A stretch of DNA of 64,000 nucleotides, taken from positions 29,892,441 to 29,956,440 of the forward strand of contig CM026568.1 in NCBI GenBank assembly GCA_015143295.1, in the 5' to 3' direction. The DNA is from Tetracentron sinense. Its lineage: Eukaryota; Streptophyta; Magnoliopsida; Trochodendrales; Trochodendraceae. Under the pieces are notes generated by a model. The model made no database searches, was not told where the DNA came from, and was given only the letters and a program-made list of their open reading frames with translations. Positions 36,901 to 48,167 of this stretch are shown here, piece after piece; the stretch's first letter is position 1; each line of letters starts with the position of its first letter. The position numbers and the translations under genes are program-made.

Positions 36901-39900
36901 TATAGTTGACCGCCCAATTAAAAGATAAATTTTTGCATGATGTCCTAAACTAGTACTTTCCTTCATACAAAAGTAAACATTCCTTATCAAAGGTTGATAC
37001 CTATGAGCATAACTCACGTACTTATCGACAATGTCATACTTGGGCTCAAAGTTTAGCATGCTAGTGTAAAGTAAAATAAATATGTAAACCGAACAATTTG
37101 ATGCATCCCAGTTTATAGAAAACTAAAAACTAAGCTCAGATTTGATGGTGCCTTAAATCAGAGGTGGATGAAAACTTAGTTGAGGATGTTGGGGTTGATT
37201 TAGAAAGCCAAAAGATTTGGTGCATCCCAATTTATAGAAACGTAAAAATTAAAGTCAGACTTGATGAAAACTTGAATCAGAGTTGGATGGAAACGTAGTC
37301 GATGTTGTTAGAGTTTATTTGGAAGGCCTTTCCATTAGTATTAACTATTAACAAAGAAGAAATCCAAGATAAAGAGATTCATGTGTATATGTATACATGG
37401 ATACTGCAAGTGGGCAGCATGGCAAGACATTTAAAATATGGTTGATTTATGTATACATGTACATTATGTTACATGGATACTGCAAGGAGGCAGCATGGTC
37501 ATGTATTTAAATTAAAGTTAGAAATATTGACATGAGTTGGAACATTGTTAATTTATGCCCCGAAACATCATATGTAATAATTTCAACTATGCTTGAGGAT
37601 GGTCTGAGCACTCTGATTCTAGATTTCGCCATAATAATAACAGTAATATAATAACAACTGACTAAATAACTACACGGCTACCGCTAGCTAGTCTATCAAA
37701 TAAGGAATCGAGATCTTCCATACGGCTCATTGAAAATATTAACATTATAAATCTCTTGATTTAGGTAGTAATCATGATTTTCCATAATATGGGTAAAAGA
37801 GCTCTTGATACAGCTACAGTAGTTAACATGATTTTCCATAATATGGGTAAAAAGACTATCACAATGATACATTTATATCTTAAAACCTATCTTTAGCATA
37901 TGATTATTGCAATGATACTAGGAGCAAGATTCAAAATGTCTCATAATAGGCCATATTTGATGTCCCAAAATGAGGTCCAAAGTGACGTTTTGACAAATTG
38001 AAACAGCACAATTGGCAATTTCTAATGAGTTTGTTTGTTTGGACAGTGAAGGAGACCGTATGTCAATATGCAAATGGCATCCCCCCTTCCTTTTGATTTA
38101 AAAAAAAAAGATATACTCAAAAAAATATCTTCCTCAAATTGGGTTTTGGCAATTGGCAACTTTTATCAAGCCCTTTGTCTGACAGAAAGTCAAATCGTTG
38201 ACTGTGCAGTGGAAAATTAGATAAATCCAAGGAGTATGTCGAAGTAGTCCTAAAGCTTATCATGGACCCTAACAAGGAGTGTCTGTGTTGGGCGTATTGG
38301 TCTGAGGACCCCTTAGCCTAAGATAATCAATCATCTGTAATTATGTAAAATGATTAAAAAAATTAACAAAATCAAACTTAAAAGTATGTTATAATGGAAA
38401 CTGGCACGAGAGGTATTAACTTCAAATATATGAGATTCTCTTATGCACCCCCTCTCCTCCTTCCTTCACGCTGACAATGTTCAGGTCTCGAATTCTTTTT
38501 GTGGTTTTTTTGAACTCTCCCCTTTATTTATTTCTTCCACTTCTATTATTGCCTTCATTATTCACCATTTGACTTCATGAGTGAGTGCAGGGTGGTGGGG
38601 TAGCAGGTACCAATAATAAAAAACCAAGAAGGTTAATGGTTTATAGACAACTTTGTGTTTGAAACACAAGGTAACCCTCATTTAATTTCCTCTATCCTTG
38701 CAATTTTTTATTATCTAATAGTGTTGCCCCATGTGTATGAGAGACAATTTGATTTAACGTTCTATTTTTCTTCCTTGGTGGTGATGGTGGTTTATGAGGG
38801 GTGGGTGGGGAGTTATTGATAATTCAATTTGGTATGGAGCTGTTAAATTGGATGAGAAGATGGGTAACCATAACCCGTCTACAAGAGTGGAACCAAGATT
38901 TTGCAAGCAATGGTCGATTGATAATGTTAGTAATTTTTATTGATGGGTTTGTGAAGAATGATTAGGCAGGTACACAAAATTATTGGTTTAGGGGGTGTGG
39001 GGGTTCGGGAGTAGGGATGTAAACGGATGCAGTTATTATCCATATCTGCAATGCCATCAACTTTATCTTCAATATTGTGAATCTCAACTTTCCTTTGTTA
39101 GCCTTATTATGTCTGTTATACTTTATTATAAGCTAATATGTCAAAAATGTGCTGCTTGTTATACACTGTTAGTACGATTTTGTGTGAATATGCATCTACA
39201 TCAAGTAGGGGATTATTAGATGATGGCTTCTGAAACAAGTGACTTGACTTGGATCAAAGAACTCTTTCCTGACCTACAGAGAAAACTATGCTTACTTGTC
39301 TGATATATAATCAGTGGTCTGAGATGAGGTCCCCATCCCCTGATTAATAAAACTTGTTAATGTTCATCCCCCACAAGAAGGAAGGTTTTGGATCTTCACA
39401 AAATCTAAAGGGACGGCGTACCCTGACATCCCACTTTACACTTATATGTAAAATTATTTAAAAATTTTATATTTATGAACAAATTAAGTAGAAACCACAA
39501 AAAAATTAGTTTATCTTACATGTATAGGCAGTCTTCCCAAATAAATTTTCACATGGGAAATCTGTAAAGGGGAAAGGGGGTAAGGATCTTACATTTGTGA
39601 TGCTCTTTTGACATTGAAAGTTCGAGGCCAGACACAGCAGAGAAAACTGCCCAAATAACCAAAATCAAGTAATAAGTAAATCCCCAAAATTCAAAATTTA
39701 GACAAAAAGCCACAAGAAGAGAACTCCCATTACCAGAAACTGCTGGTGTGAGGACTCCATCACCAATTACCATACAAGTCCCAATCAAAGCCAGGACAAG
39801 TAGCACCTTCTGCAATACCTTATGCTTCTCCAATGTCGATTTTAACCTCAATCCGATGCTCGACGTGGCCGGGCCAATACCATCCTTCTTGTAAGCCGAT

Positions 39901-40357
39901 AGCTCCTCATCAGCGAGCTGGCAATTGGGCAAGGAGCTCACCCTGGCGTGCCGGCACAGCAAGGAATAAAGCGCAAAAGTCCCACCTTCGCCATTATCGT
40001 CCGCTCTGAGCACGATGAACACGTATTTGAGCAGTGGAACCAGTGTAAGTGTCCAGAACACGAAAGACAACACCCCATAAATCTCCTCGTTCGTCTCAGA
40101 GTGCTGAATATCTTCAGCAAAAGTGCTTTTGTAGACATAGAGAGGAGAAGTACTCAAATCCCCATATACCACGCCCAAGCTCTGATATGCCAGAGTCAAG
40201 ACTGTCCTCCATGATTCCTTCTGCAACAAAAAAAAAACAACACCCTGATTAGAAACTGAGATGGGAAGAGAGTTCCACAACACCCCACTGGCGCATATTA
40301 GCAAACTACCCAACTCACCTTAACAGGATTCCTATAAACCCCACCTTCCGGATCCAT
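30999..40357 (-). CDS. KUP6: HAK/KUP/KT potassium transporter, KUP6 type, complete
   Basis: Eight coding exons with GT..AG introns join in frame: 40357..40319, 40220..39734, 39646..39593, 34689..34429, 34347..34295, 32972..32849, 32661..32407 and 32053..30999, giving 775 aa (KUP6 about 782). The N-terminal signature [13 protein letters not shown] is at residues 29-41, [10 protein letters not shown] at 166-175. About 12 membrane spans fill residues 20-520. A long cytosolic C-terminal tail ends LEVGMIYHV, the cluster II ending. Matches to KUP6 include [22 protein letters not shown] and [17 protein letters not shown]6-type carriers move K+ (H+-coupled) across plasma or vacuolar membranes and act in turgor, guard-cell and ABA responses; this is family knowledge. 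The start matches the short KUP6 N-terminus; an in-frame ATG lies seven codons upstream (40378). Intron 2 is 87 bp and open in frame; intron 3 is 4.9 kb and full of repeats. Confidence 0.96.
35079..35352. mobile_element. Dispersed MITE with terminal palindromes
   Basis: The left part reads TGTTTAACTTACCACCGCATT. It carries a perfect 9-bp hairpin CATTCCACT-ATGA-AGTGGAATG (35101-35122) and at the other end GCATTTAACT-ATAT-AGTCAAATGC (35306-35329). The core CAACTGTGGTTAACTTTCAC is shared with 41282..41535 and others. Confidence 0.55.
35500..36700 (-). mobile_element. Decayed LINE (non-LTR) 3' fragment, RNase H-like
   Basis: On the minus strand, an open stretch (about 35830..35517) reads LNFD..., [31 protein letters not shown] and [10 protein letters not shown], the pattern of the RNase H domain at the end of plant LINE ORF2. 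The catalytic E of QKAEAL and D of EGDS are still visible. Upstream (36124..36679) two more frames may be the degraded zinc-finger/linker region, with shifts. No reverse transcriptase is seen. Confidence 0.6.
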
Positions 40358-40555
40358 ACCAAGCTGACTCAAAACCATGAAAACCCCATTTTACTGCAAC
40401 TTGAAGAGATACAAAGACAACCCCAGATAGAGAAAAGGCCTCGGCACTAAGAATTTTCGAAAAAAACAGAGTTTTTACAGAAAGCTGTTTGTTTTCACAA
40501 GTATAAACAGCAGTTCAAAAACCACCATTGGAGACATTTCCAGAAAAGAAAACAG

Positions 40556-40559
<4 letters not shown>

Positions 40560-40586
<27 letters not shown>
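40560..40586 (-). promoter_or_regulatory. (CT)n tract in the KUP6 5' leader
   Basis: A 26-base GA run on the plus strand, i.e. CT on the transcript, ~205 bp upstream of the KUP6 start codon. CT/GA tracts in plant leaders are frequent binding sites for BBR/BPC factors; that role is inference. The region up to ~40730 is pyrimidine-rich on the minus strand and is probably leader plus core promoter. Confidence 0.5.
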
Positions 40587-40591
<5 letters not shown>

Positions 40592-41281
40592 GAAGCCGGA
40601 GGGTGGTGGGGTGGTTGGAATGGAAGAAGAATATTAAATATTTGGCGTGAGAGGAAGAGTTTGTATCGTAGTTGGTGGGGTTTTCCACTTTCTTTGTTTC
40701 TTCAGTTCTTTCTTTATTTTGGGGGGGCAATCTTCTCCACTTGGTGCTCCCTCTGAGAAAAGGTGAAATGGCAAAACGCTCTGAAAACGAGCAGGGAAGA
40801 TGGGAGTTGTTCTAGAAGCATACTCTCGTTTTTTGGTATAACAAAGCATACTCGCTTTCCACACTCTCTTTTTTTTTTTTTTTTTAAGATAATAAGAATG
40901 TAAATCAAATAGTTTCCGTTTCAACATGAATGACGGGTTCGGTAGCAGTTCATCTGTATACAGAAAAAAGTTTGGTGAAATAGAAGCGTACTCGCATTTC
41001 CACACACTCATTTTTTTTTTTTTTTTTTTTTTTATTAAATTTTTTTTTTTTTAAAGAGGAAGTGAATAAAAACTCTGATAGTATTTACCATCCAGAGTTG
41101 AGTTGAGTTGTCCGATTTAAATTTTAACGGCCCCAAAGATTGTCTACCATTAAATGCAGCCTTGGCATTGTAAGATTTTAAATCCAAAAGTCCAACTCTT
41201 GATATTACAATTACAGAGTATCACAGGGTTTTTTTTTTTTTTTTTTTTATAGATATCAAAATAATATAAAGACTTCAAACA

Positions 41282-41535
41282 GAGGTTGCCACGTGTTTAT
41301 ATCGACACCTCTTAATTGTGGTTAAGATTCACTCACACCTAAAATTCACCTACTTATTCTTGGATTTTAAAAAACAAATAAAAAAATATTAACCTTAATT
41401 AAAATTTACTAATTCTTAAGGATTACATTTTTTTGAATATTATTTTCTAAACACTAAAGATAGGTCGGAGAACCTTAGGAGTGGGTGAATCTTAATCACT
41501 GTTAAGGGGTGTCAATAAGGACATGTGACAACCTC
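41282..41535. mobile_element. Palindromic MITE, ~254 bp, TTAAGATTCACTCAC family
   Basis: Inverted repeats of ~65 bp: GAGGTTGCCACGTG... at the left against the inverse of GAGGTTGTCACATG... at the right; both arms contain TTAAGATTCACYCAC. The centre is AT-rich. No target duplication found. Related fragments: 11985-12110, 23575-23760, 35079-35352, 43030-43100, 43775-44035, 44645-44760, 46850-46945. Confidence 0.65.
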
Positions 41536-41709
41536 ATGGGCATAACTAGACTCCAAAGAATACCGTTATTTCGAGTCAAAACCAAAGTGTTAATTTTGTA
41601 ACATGATTTCTCCCACGCTCACATCAGCTTTACAATGGAAAATGGGAGCACCCTAAAACATATGACTTTGTGAGGGGGCAACTCTCCTCATATTACACTC
41701 TTCCCTTTA

Positions 41710-42086
41710 GGGTCTGTTCTTTTGGTGGAACTTTTTAAGTCTAGAATTTTCGTTGTTTAAATCCTAATTTTACTTAATGTCTATAATTATATTATTCCAT
41801 AGAGTGCAAAAATTTTACAAATATGGACCTTTCAAGTTCTACAAAAAATTTTGGATTTTTCAAGTTCTATACTTGTAAAATTTCTAATCAAATTGAACCC
41901 AATAAATCTAAGAAATTTTCAAGTTCCACACATGTGGAATTTCTAATCAAATTGAACTAAATAAATCTGAAATACCATTGTGTTAAAGAGTTAGAACCCC
42001 TTTCCACTCTCCTCTCAAACTCTTTCCTCTTGTTCCAAAATATTATTGTTCCGGACTTTTAAAAATTTCACCAAAAGAACAGACCC
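41710..42086. mobile_element. Tourist-like (PIF/Harbinger) MITE, 377 bp
   Basis: Inverted ends GGGTCTGTTCTTTTGGTG and CACCAAAAGAACAGACCC, exact, flanked on both sides by TTA, the 3-bp target of PIF/Harbinger transposons. AT-rich interior with AAATTC-type palindromes; no ORF. Confidence 0.85.
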
Positions 42087-42106
42087 TTAAGAATTTGTGT
42101 CTATCC

Positions 42107-42388
42107 CAGTGTTGTCAGAACCGGACCAGGCATCGAACCGGTAGAGTGGCCGGTTCCCAATTCCACTGGTTCAACCGATCCAGTTCGATCGTGTACTTTT
42201 TACAAAAAAAATCAATTTTTTTCATTTTTCCTGGTTATGATCGGCTCCCAACTAGTTTTGTCCAGTTTTGACCGGTCTTGGCCGGTTCTTAAAGAGTACT
42301 GTTTTGAGGGTTTTGGGAACCGGCGAGAGGACCAGTTCCCGGTTCCACCGGTTCAACCTGCCAGTCCGGTCCAGTTCTAACAACACTG
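42107..42388. mobile_element. hAT MITE, CAGTGTTGTC family, copy 2
   Basis: Ends CAGTGTTGTCAGAACCGGAC and GTCCAGTTCTAACAACACTG. Perfect 8-bp target duplication GTCTATCC (42099-42106, 42389-42396). It sits 20 bp from the Tourist element. Confidence 0.88.
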
Positions 42389-42496
42389 GTCTATCCTTGT
42401 GTTTTTGCATAGAAAATAAAAGTAAGCAATATAGGAGAATGAGGCTAGCAAAATCCTTATATTTATAGGCTGGCCTGTTTTGAAGTAGTAAACTCT

Positions 42497-42720
42497 ATGG
42501 CTCGGCCGAGTTCACTCCAAGCAGCAAGGGCAGGTAAAAATATAAGAAAAGTAGTTGATATATACTTAGTACAAAGCTGCCTAACTCGTCAAATTAAACG
42601 CAGATCTATGGCTCGGCCGAGTTCACTCCGAGCAGCAAGGGTAGGTAAAAATATAAGAAAAGTAGTTGATATATACTTAGTACAAAGCTGCCTAACTCGT
42701 CAAATTAAACGCAGATTAAG
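42497..42720 (+). repeat. Two in-frame 111-bp tandem repeats
   Basis: Copies 42497..42607 and 42608..~42717 differ at only a few bases. The unit is 111 bp (37 codons), so an open frame runs through both (89 codons, unit starting MARPSSL, ending TRQIKRR) to 42766. The start, GC-richer than its surroundings, is followed by AG|GTAAAAAT, a donor-like site. No known protein is recognised. It may be a duplicated exon or leader fragment; coding status is doubtful. Confidence 0.7.
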
Positions 42721-43582
42721 CAAGAGGATGATGTATAACTGCGGGGTATCAGGTACTCATCTTTGAATTTTGCCATTACAATGAATGAGTAGCTTTCATC
42801 CATGTCTCATTTAAAAAACATGCCTTTGAATGACATTGGAGCTGACCCAACTAGTGGTCTGTGATAGACTACTATGCATGAGTGGTTGAGAGAGACACTG
42901 TGACTGAAAGCAGATTTTCAGGTTTTCTTTTTTTTTTTTTTTGGCATTTTCTCTGTAATAAAGTTCCTCAAAAGAACAATTACTAGATGAGATAGCATTA
43001 CCCTCAAGAGATTGAGCATAATTTAAATCCGGGAGTGATTAACCCACCACGCATTTGACTATGTCGTCAAATGTCGTATCCACGTGTCCCTTTGAACACA
43101 TTTTAAAATTTAATTTAAAAAAATCATTGTTTATATTTTGATTTTTTTTTTTCTAAAAATCAAGGTTACATTGCGTAACCCTAGGGCAAGGAAGTGAAGG
43201 AAAGTAACCCTATATTTGGTTGTTGAAGAAATGTGTACGAACATGGAAAAAAAAAAATTTTGGGACAAAACACAACTATAGATCGTATTAAAAATCTAAA
43301 ATTTTCTTTTCTTTTCCCTGTTTCCAATATTTTCTCAGCAACCAAACATAGCATAAAGAAAAAGGGAGTTTTCTTGCATGAAAATTTTAATTTCTTTTCT
43401 TTTCTTTTATTTCACTCATTTTCTCGTCAACACCCTTAAGGTATGTTTGGTTACCGAGCAAATAGGTGAAAACGTAGGAAATAAAAGAAAATTGTGGCTT
43501 TGTAATACAACTCTTAGTTGGGTTTTGTAAAAAAAAAAAAAAGAATCTATTTTTACTTATTTTCTTAGCAACCAAACATGAG

Positions 43583-44197
43583 CAGGGGTGGAGCCAGGAA
43601 TTTTTTCTTGGGAGGCCAAAGTATGGATCTTGGGGGGGTAGCCCTTGATTTATTTTTTAGACAAGGGGTTCGAGAGAGCTAATATTTAAGTAAAATTAAT
43701 TATATTTTTAATTCTTTTATAATTTTATATATAATGAAAATCAAATTTTTCAGCAAAATGTGTGGGCCTCTATAGCCGCCACGTGTCCCTTTTTAACACC
43801 TACTAACTTTGGTTAAGATTCACTCACCATTAAGGTTCATTCATCTAACCTTGCTTTTTAGAATAAAAATATTAACTAGCTACCATGTGTCCCTTTTAGC
43901 ACTTACTAACTGTTGTTAAGATTCTTTTTTTTTTTGAAGGTTCATTCACCCCTAAGGTTAATCTTAATTTTTAAAGGAAGAAAAAATATTAACCTTAATT
44001 TGATTAAGTTTAACCACAGTTAAAGAGAGATGGACGGGAGCGCGCATGGAAATTTGGGGCGGGGCGGGGCGGTGCATTAACTCATAATTTTGGGGGAGGG
44101 GCACTATATAGAAAATTTTGATAGTATTTTTTTTTAAAAAAACTACCTACTTAAAGATAAATTTTCCAAAATTTATGCCCCCCCGGCTCCGCCCATG
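43583..44197. mobile_element. GGGGCGGAGCC-family MITE with an internal MITE insertion
   Basis: Ends CAGGGGTGGAGCCAGG and CCGGCTCCGCCCATG; flanking 8-mers AACATGAG/AACATAGG match at 6 of 8. 43775-44035 inside is a copy of the TTAAGATTCACTCAC family, followed by GGGGC repeats at 44054. Just upstream, 43205-43345 and 43437-43580 are small elements with TTTGGTT/AACCAAA ends. Confidence 0.55.
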
Positions 44198-46966
44198 AAC
44201 ATAGGGTAAAAGTGTTTTTTGACGAGAAAGTAAAAGGAAAAATAGTTTTCTTGCACTTTTCTTACATTTGGTGTGCTAAAAACACACTTCTATTTTCTTG
44301 CACTTTCTCAATAGTGACAAACTTTCTCCTTAAAATTTCCTCCATCTTTTGATGGTTATTTTGAAAGAAAATTTAAATTTCTTTTCTTTTATTTTCTTTC
44401 ACCCATTTTCTCGCGTTTGAAATGAAAGTGATTGAGAGAAGAAAATAAATGAAACTGCAAATAAACTTAAATTTTCTTTTAAAACAACAATCAAAAGATG
44501 AGAAAAGATTTTTTGGAAAAAGTTAGTCACTAATGAGTAAGTGCAAAAAAATGAAAGTGTGTTTTCTTGCACCAAACAATGAGAATGTACAATAAACTCA
44601 CTTTTCTTTTACTCTCACTTTCTCTCGCCAAATAAACACACCTTAAGCATGAGTAAATCTTAACCACAGTTGATAGGTGTTAAATTAAAAAGGGATATAG
44701 AATAATGATATACGCACGTTACACTACATAGTAGAATGCGGTAGTAAGATAAACATTTCCCATTTGAATATCATATGAAGTTCAAAATACACAACATTTT
44801 AGAGAATACAGTAAGAAATACAAAATACACAACAATATTGGGGAACTTCATACTCTCTGGCCGGATTTACCAGCTCATGAGGAAGAATCTCATATACAAT
44901 TGCATATCAGCACATGTATTTGATTCAAGTGTCTCCAAATGATTGGTATTTGAGAATTAAGATATATATACTAAGAAATGAGAGTCATGCATCTGGATCT
45001 CTAGGTGAAATTATATATATATATATATAATTTGCCCATGGGAAGTCTTAGAATGTTTTAGGAACCAAACCATCTATGCTTCTTTCCTAGTTCTTCCCTA
45101 TGGCTTGAGTGTTTGATGGTCATGATCTCTTATATAAATGTTAAATCCGTACAACTATTTTGATGATAGTCTTCAAATATTCAACCATATTGAAGAACCC
45201 AAAGAATAACACGGATGATATGTTTCTGTTTTAACACTACAACAGAAAAATGGTGAAAGAAGCCATGGTCTTCCCCTCACCCTTAGGCACTCTCCTCAAT
45301 CCGCAAAACTTTACATATGAATTTTTATTTTCATTTTTTATTTGGTAATGCTTATACATATGATCTTTCACAGGTAACTAGGGCTAAATCAACCGAGTTT
45401 ACCCATTTCTGAGTCGCCGACCGAGTTACGAATAACTATAGCCGAGTTGACTCAGTTCTGAGAGGCTCAGTCTCAACTTCAGCATTTACATTACAGAAAG
45501 GTACCCTTTTTTGTCCGTTTCAACTCCCATTTGCAACTTTATGGAGTTCTTTATAGAGAGAATGGAATCATGGTCATTCTCAAAGGAAGACTCTGGATAG
45601 ATAAGAACAGCTCCTTACTTACTTTTTTTTTCCCTTTAAAAAAAAATAAAAAAAATAGAGTGGCTGTGATTGAGAGAAAACCATCGCTGTCTTCTGAATG
45701 GGGAAAGGAGTAAAAGAAGAATCCAAAAACGAGATGGTTCCACGAACCTTAGGCATGACTTGTTGCTTTTCTGAGTCAGATTTCCACTTGCGTCCACATC
45801 CGTTACCTTGCCCTACTTCCCACTTCCCCTCTTTTTTGGTTTTGAGTTGGAATCTGATAGAAAATCTAGGGTTTTGATCTGGATCGATGCTCATGGATAG
45901 TCCAATCTTTCACATCCTCTACTCGAAAATAAATATTCCATCTCAACCTTTCTGTTTTTTGGTGGACAATCCTCCATTCTTCAAGTGCTCCTTTCTCGAT
46001 TTTGCTTTAGTAACTTTTGCTTGATTAAGCAAAGCCCATGAACTTTTGATATATTGCACTAGAGGCGTGCTTTCCCTACTCTCGGTCAAACTCTACTCTT
46101 TGCCTCTATCAATCACCTATCCATTTTCAAATCAGTTATGGTGGTTAAAGCACTCTCTCTCATCAAGAATGGACAATTGGTTGGTGGAGATTGAGAATAG
46201 AGTTTGACTGAGATTAGGACTAGCATTTCTCATTGCACTATATTCTCATGAACTGAATGCTACAGAACATGTTTGCTAATTCGATCGGATTATTTTCTTT
46301 TGGACATTCAATCTCTGTTTCATCCTACTCTTTTTTTTTCAATTCGCGGAAATATCTCTGATCCACCATTTTATCAGCAACAGGGGGCTAACAATTTTTA
46401 TTTTTTTTAAAGCCAAGTTCATATTTGTGTCTGTTTGAAAATAATATATTTTTCTTGAAAGTTTAGGGGCAAGAGTCCCCAATCCCGGCTCCGCATCTCT
46501 CTTATGTTATACCCCCAAGGTCCACTTTCCGATAGTTTTTATTATTTTCATATTAGAATATTAGAAGACAAAATAAATGTGATGGGATCCACAAAAATTA
46601 TCATATTATTTTATTTCTTCTATGAGAATAGGGAGAGTGGATGACCAGAAAATGGATCTAGCATTGTTCTAATTACGTTTTTTTTTCTTCAAAATTTCAG
46701 GGGGAGGGGCTTCAGCCCCTGGCCCATATGGCTCTGCCCTGCCAATGAGTTGTGAGTCTCAAATTCAATTCACCATATCCGATCTTCGATCTCTAAATCA
46801 AAAACATGGTCAAAATCCAACTATAAAATAAATAAAATGTTTAACTTATTGCACTATGTGGTGAAAGGTGCGGTCAACATTGCTTGATGCCATTTTTTAA
46901 CACTCATTAATTGCAATTAAAATCCACTCACTCCTAAGATTATCTTGATTTTTTTTTTATCTATAC
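44198..46966. other. Intergenic, repeats only
   Basis: 44255-44640 has inverted ACACACTT/AAGTGTG-type phrases of a TIR element. 44645-44760 is an end of the dispersed hairpin family. 45720-45890 and 45531-45713 hold short overlapping frames on both strands with no family match. 46450-46745 is a diverged GGGGCGGAGCC-family copy. Confidence 0.4.
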
Positions 46967-47229
46967 CAGTGTTGTCAAAACCGATTCCTGGTTCCACGGT
47001 TCGATCAGTTCAACCGGTCTGGTTCGACCGTGTACTTTTTACCAAAAAAATAATTTTATTCATTTTTTTCCTAAATATTTTCGGTTCCCAACCGGTTTTA
47101 ACCAGTTCCCATTGGTTTTGGCCAGTTCTTAAAATATCCTGGTTTTGAGGGTTTTGGGAACCGGCAAGGGGGCCGACTCCCGGTTCCACCGGTTTGATCG
47201 GGCGGCCCGGTCCGGTTCTGACAATACTG
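46967..47229. mobile_element. hAT MITE, CAGTGTTGTC family, copy 3
   Basis: Ends CAGTGTTGTCAAAACC and GGTTCTGACAATACTG; flanks ATCTATAC/ACCTACAC match at 6 of 8. The internal GGTTTTGAGGGTTTTGGGAA is shared with copy 2. Confidence 0.75.
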
Positions 47230-47259
47230 ACCTACACTATTACAAGGTTAGTGATTAGA

Positions 47260-47463
47260 CCACCGAAGGGGTGGACCAATGGTTCCTGGGTCGTCTCGCC
47301 ATGCAAGAGGTCTTGGGTTCCATTCCTCACTCCCCCTTTGGTGGTAGCTCCTACATGGTTTTCCGAACTTACCCGGTGTGGCGGGTTGCGGGCGCTTGTC
47401 ACACCCCCGGGGATTAATCTTGGCCTGAAGGGTTGAGGAACCCTGGGCCTCCAAAAAAAAAAA
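47260..47463 (+). mobile_element. tRNA-derived SINE
   Basis: A tRNA-like head with a box B-like GGTTCCATTCC (47325-47340 region) and a preceding A box-like TGGACCAATGGTT. It ends in a poly-A run (47453-47463). It is bracketed by an imperfect target duplication GTTAGTGATTAGA (47247-47259) and GTTGGTGATTAAGA (47464-47477). Non-coding; mobilised by LINE machinery. Confidence 0.65.
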
Positions 47464-47520
47464 GTTGGTGATTAAGAATTGGGATTAGAATTCTTCTTAA
47501 TCACTCACTCGAGGGAATAG

Positions 47521-47760
47521 ACCTGGGGCCTCGGATTGTCTCGAGCGAAGCCAGAAAGGGCTCTTGGTGTTCCATACATTACATAAAAATGGGGAGAAGT
47601 CATTCCATTTTCTCCCCATAATTTTGACTTCTCCCCCATTTGATATCTCTCACCCTTATTCTCACACACTTGTCACCACATGTCTTATAATGGGTGGAGA
47701 AGTACTTCTCCACCACTTGTCACCTATTCTATGAACCCCGAGACAAGCCCTTTGGCCATA
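47521..47760. mobile_element. TIR MITE, twin copy 1
   Basis: Ends near GGGGCCTCGGATTGTCTCG and GAGACAAGCCCTTTGGCC (inverted), with the phrases GGAGAAGTCATT and CTTCTCCACCACTTGTCACC shared with the next copy. Exact termini uncertain. Confidence 0.55.
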
Positions 47761-47874
47761 GATCCGGAGAGTTCTCTAGAGAGAGACACCCGCCATTGGC
47801 CGACAGGGCTGGGTATGTTAAGAGGTATATCGTTAACTTGATTACATAAGTCAAATGCGCGACGGACTAAAATA

Positions 47875-48167
47875 AGGCTTTGGCTTGTCTCTGGCGAAGC
47901 CAGAAACCCCTCTCGGGTTTCAATACATTATGCGACAGTTGGCCAAAAAATGAGGAGAAGTCATTTAATTTTCTCCCCATTTTTTTGACTTCTCCCCATA
48001 TGATATCTCTCCCCTTTATTCTCTCACACTTATCGCCATATGTCTTATTAAGGGTGGAGAAGTCAAAATCGCGGGCCCCATGATTTTGACTTCTCCACCA
48101 CTTGTCACCTATTCTATGGAACCCCGAGATAAACCCTTTCTGGCTTAGCCAGAGACAATCCCAGGCC
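47875..48167. mobile_element. TIR MITE, twin copy 2
   Basis: Ends AGGCTTTGGCTTGTCTCTGG and CCAGAGACAATCCCAGGCC. Perfect 8-bp target duplication CTAAAATA (47867-47874, 48168-48175), pointing to hAT. Same family as 47521..47760, ~115 bp away. The 125-codon minus frame across it is a shadow. Confidence 0.75.

Larger units (their letters stand above)
34690..39592 (-). other. KUP6 intron 3 (4.9 kb)
   Basis: Donor T|GTAAGATC at 39592, acceptor TTTTGCAG at 34690. It contains a dispersed-repeat copy (35079..35352), a LINE fragment (about 35500..36700), a diverged ~117-bp tandem duplication (37097..37213, 37216..37328, around GCATCCCARTTTATAG), and a truncated hAT MITE end at 39014. The 37.3-39.0 kb remainder shows nothing recognisable. 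Confidence 0.8.

Noticed and set aside
45531-45894. Overlapping short frames on both strands
   Set aside because: No domain and low complexity at one end; not supported as genes.
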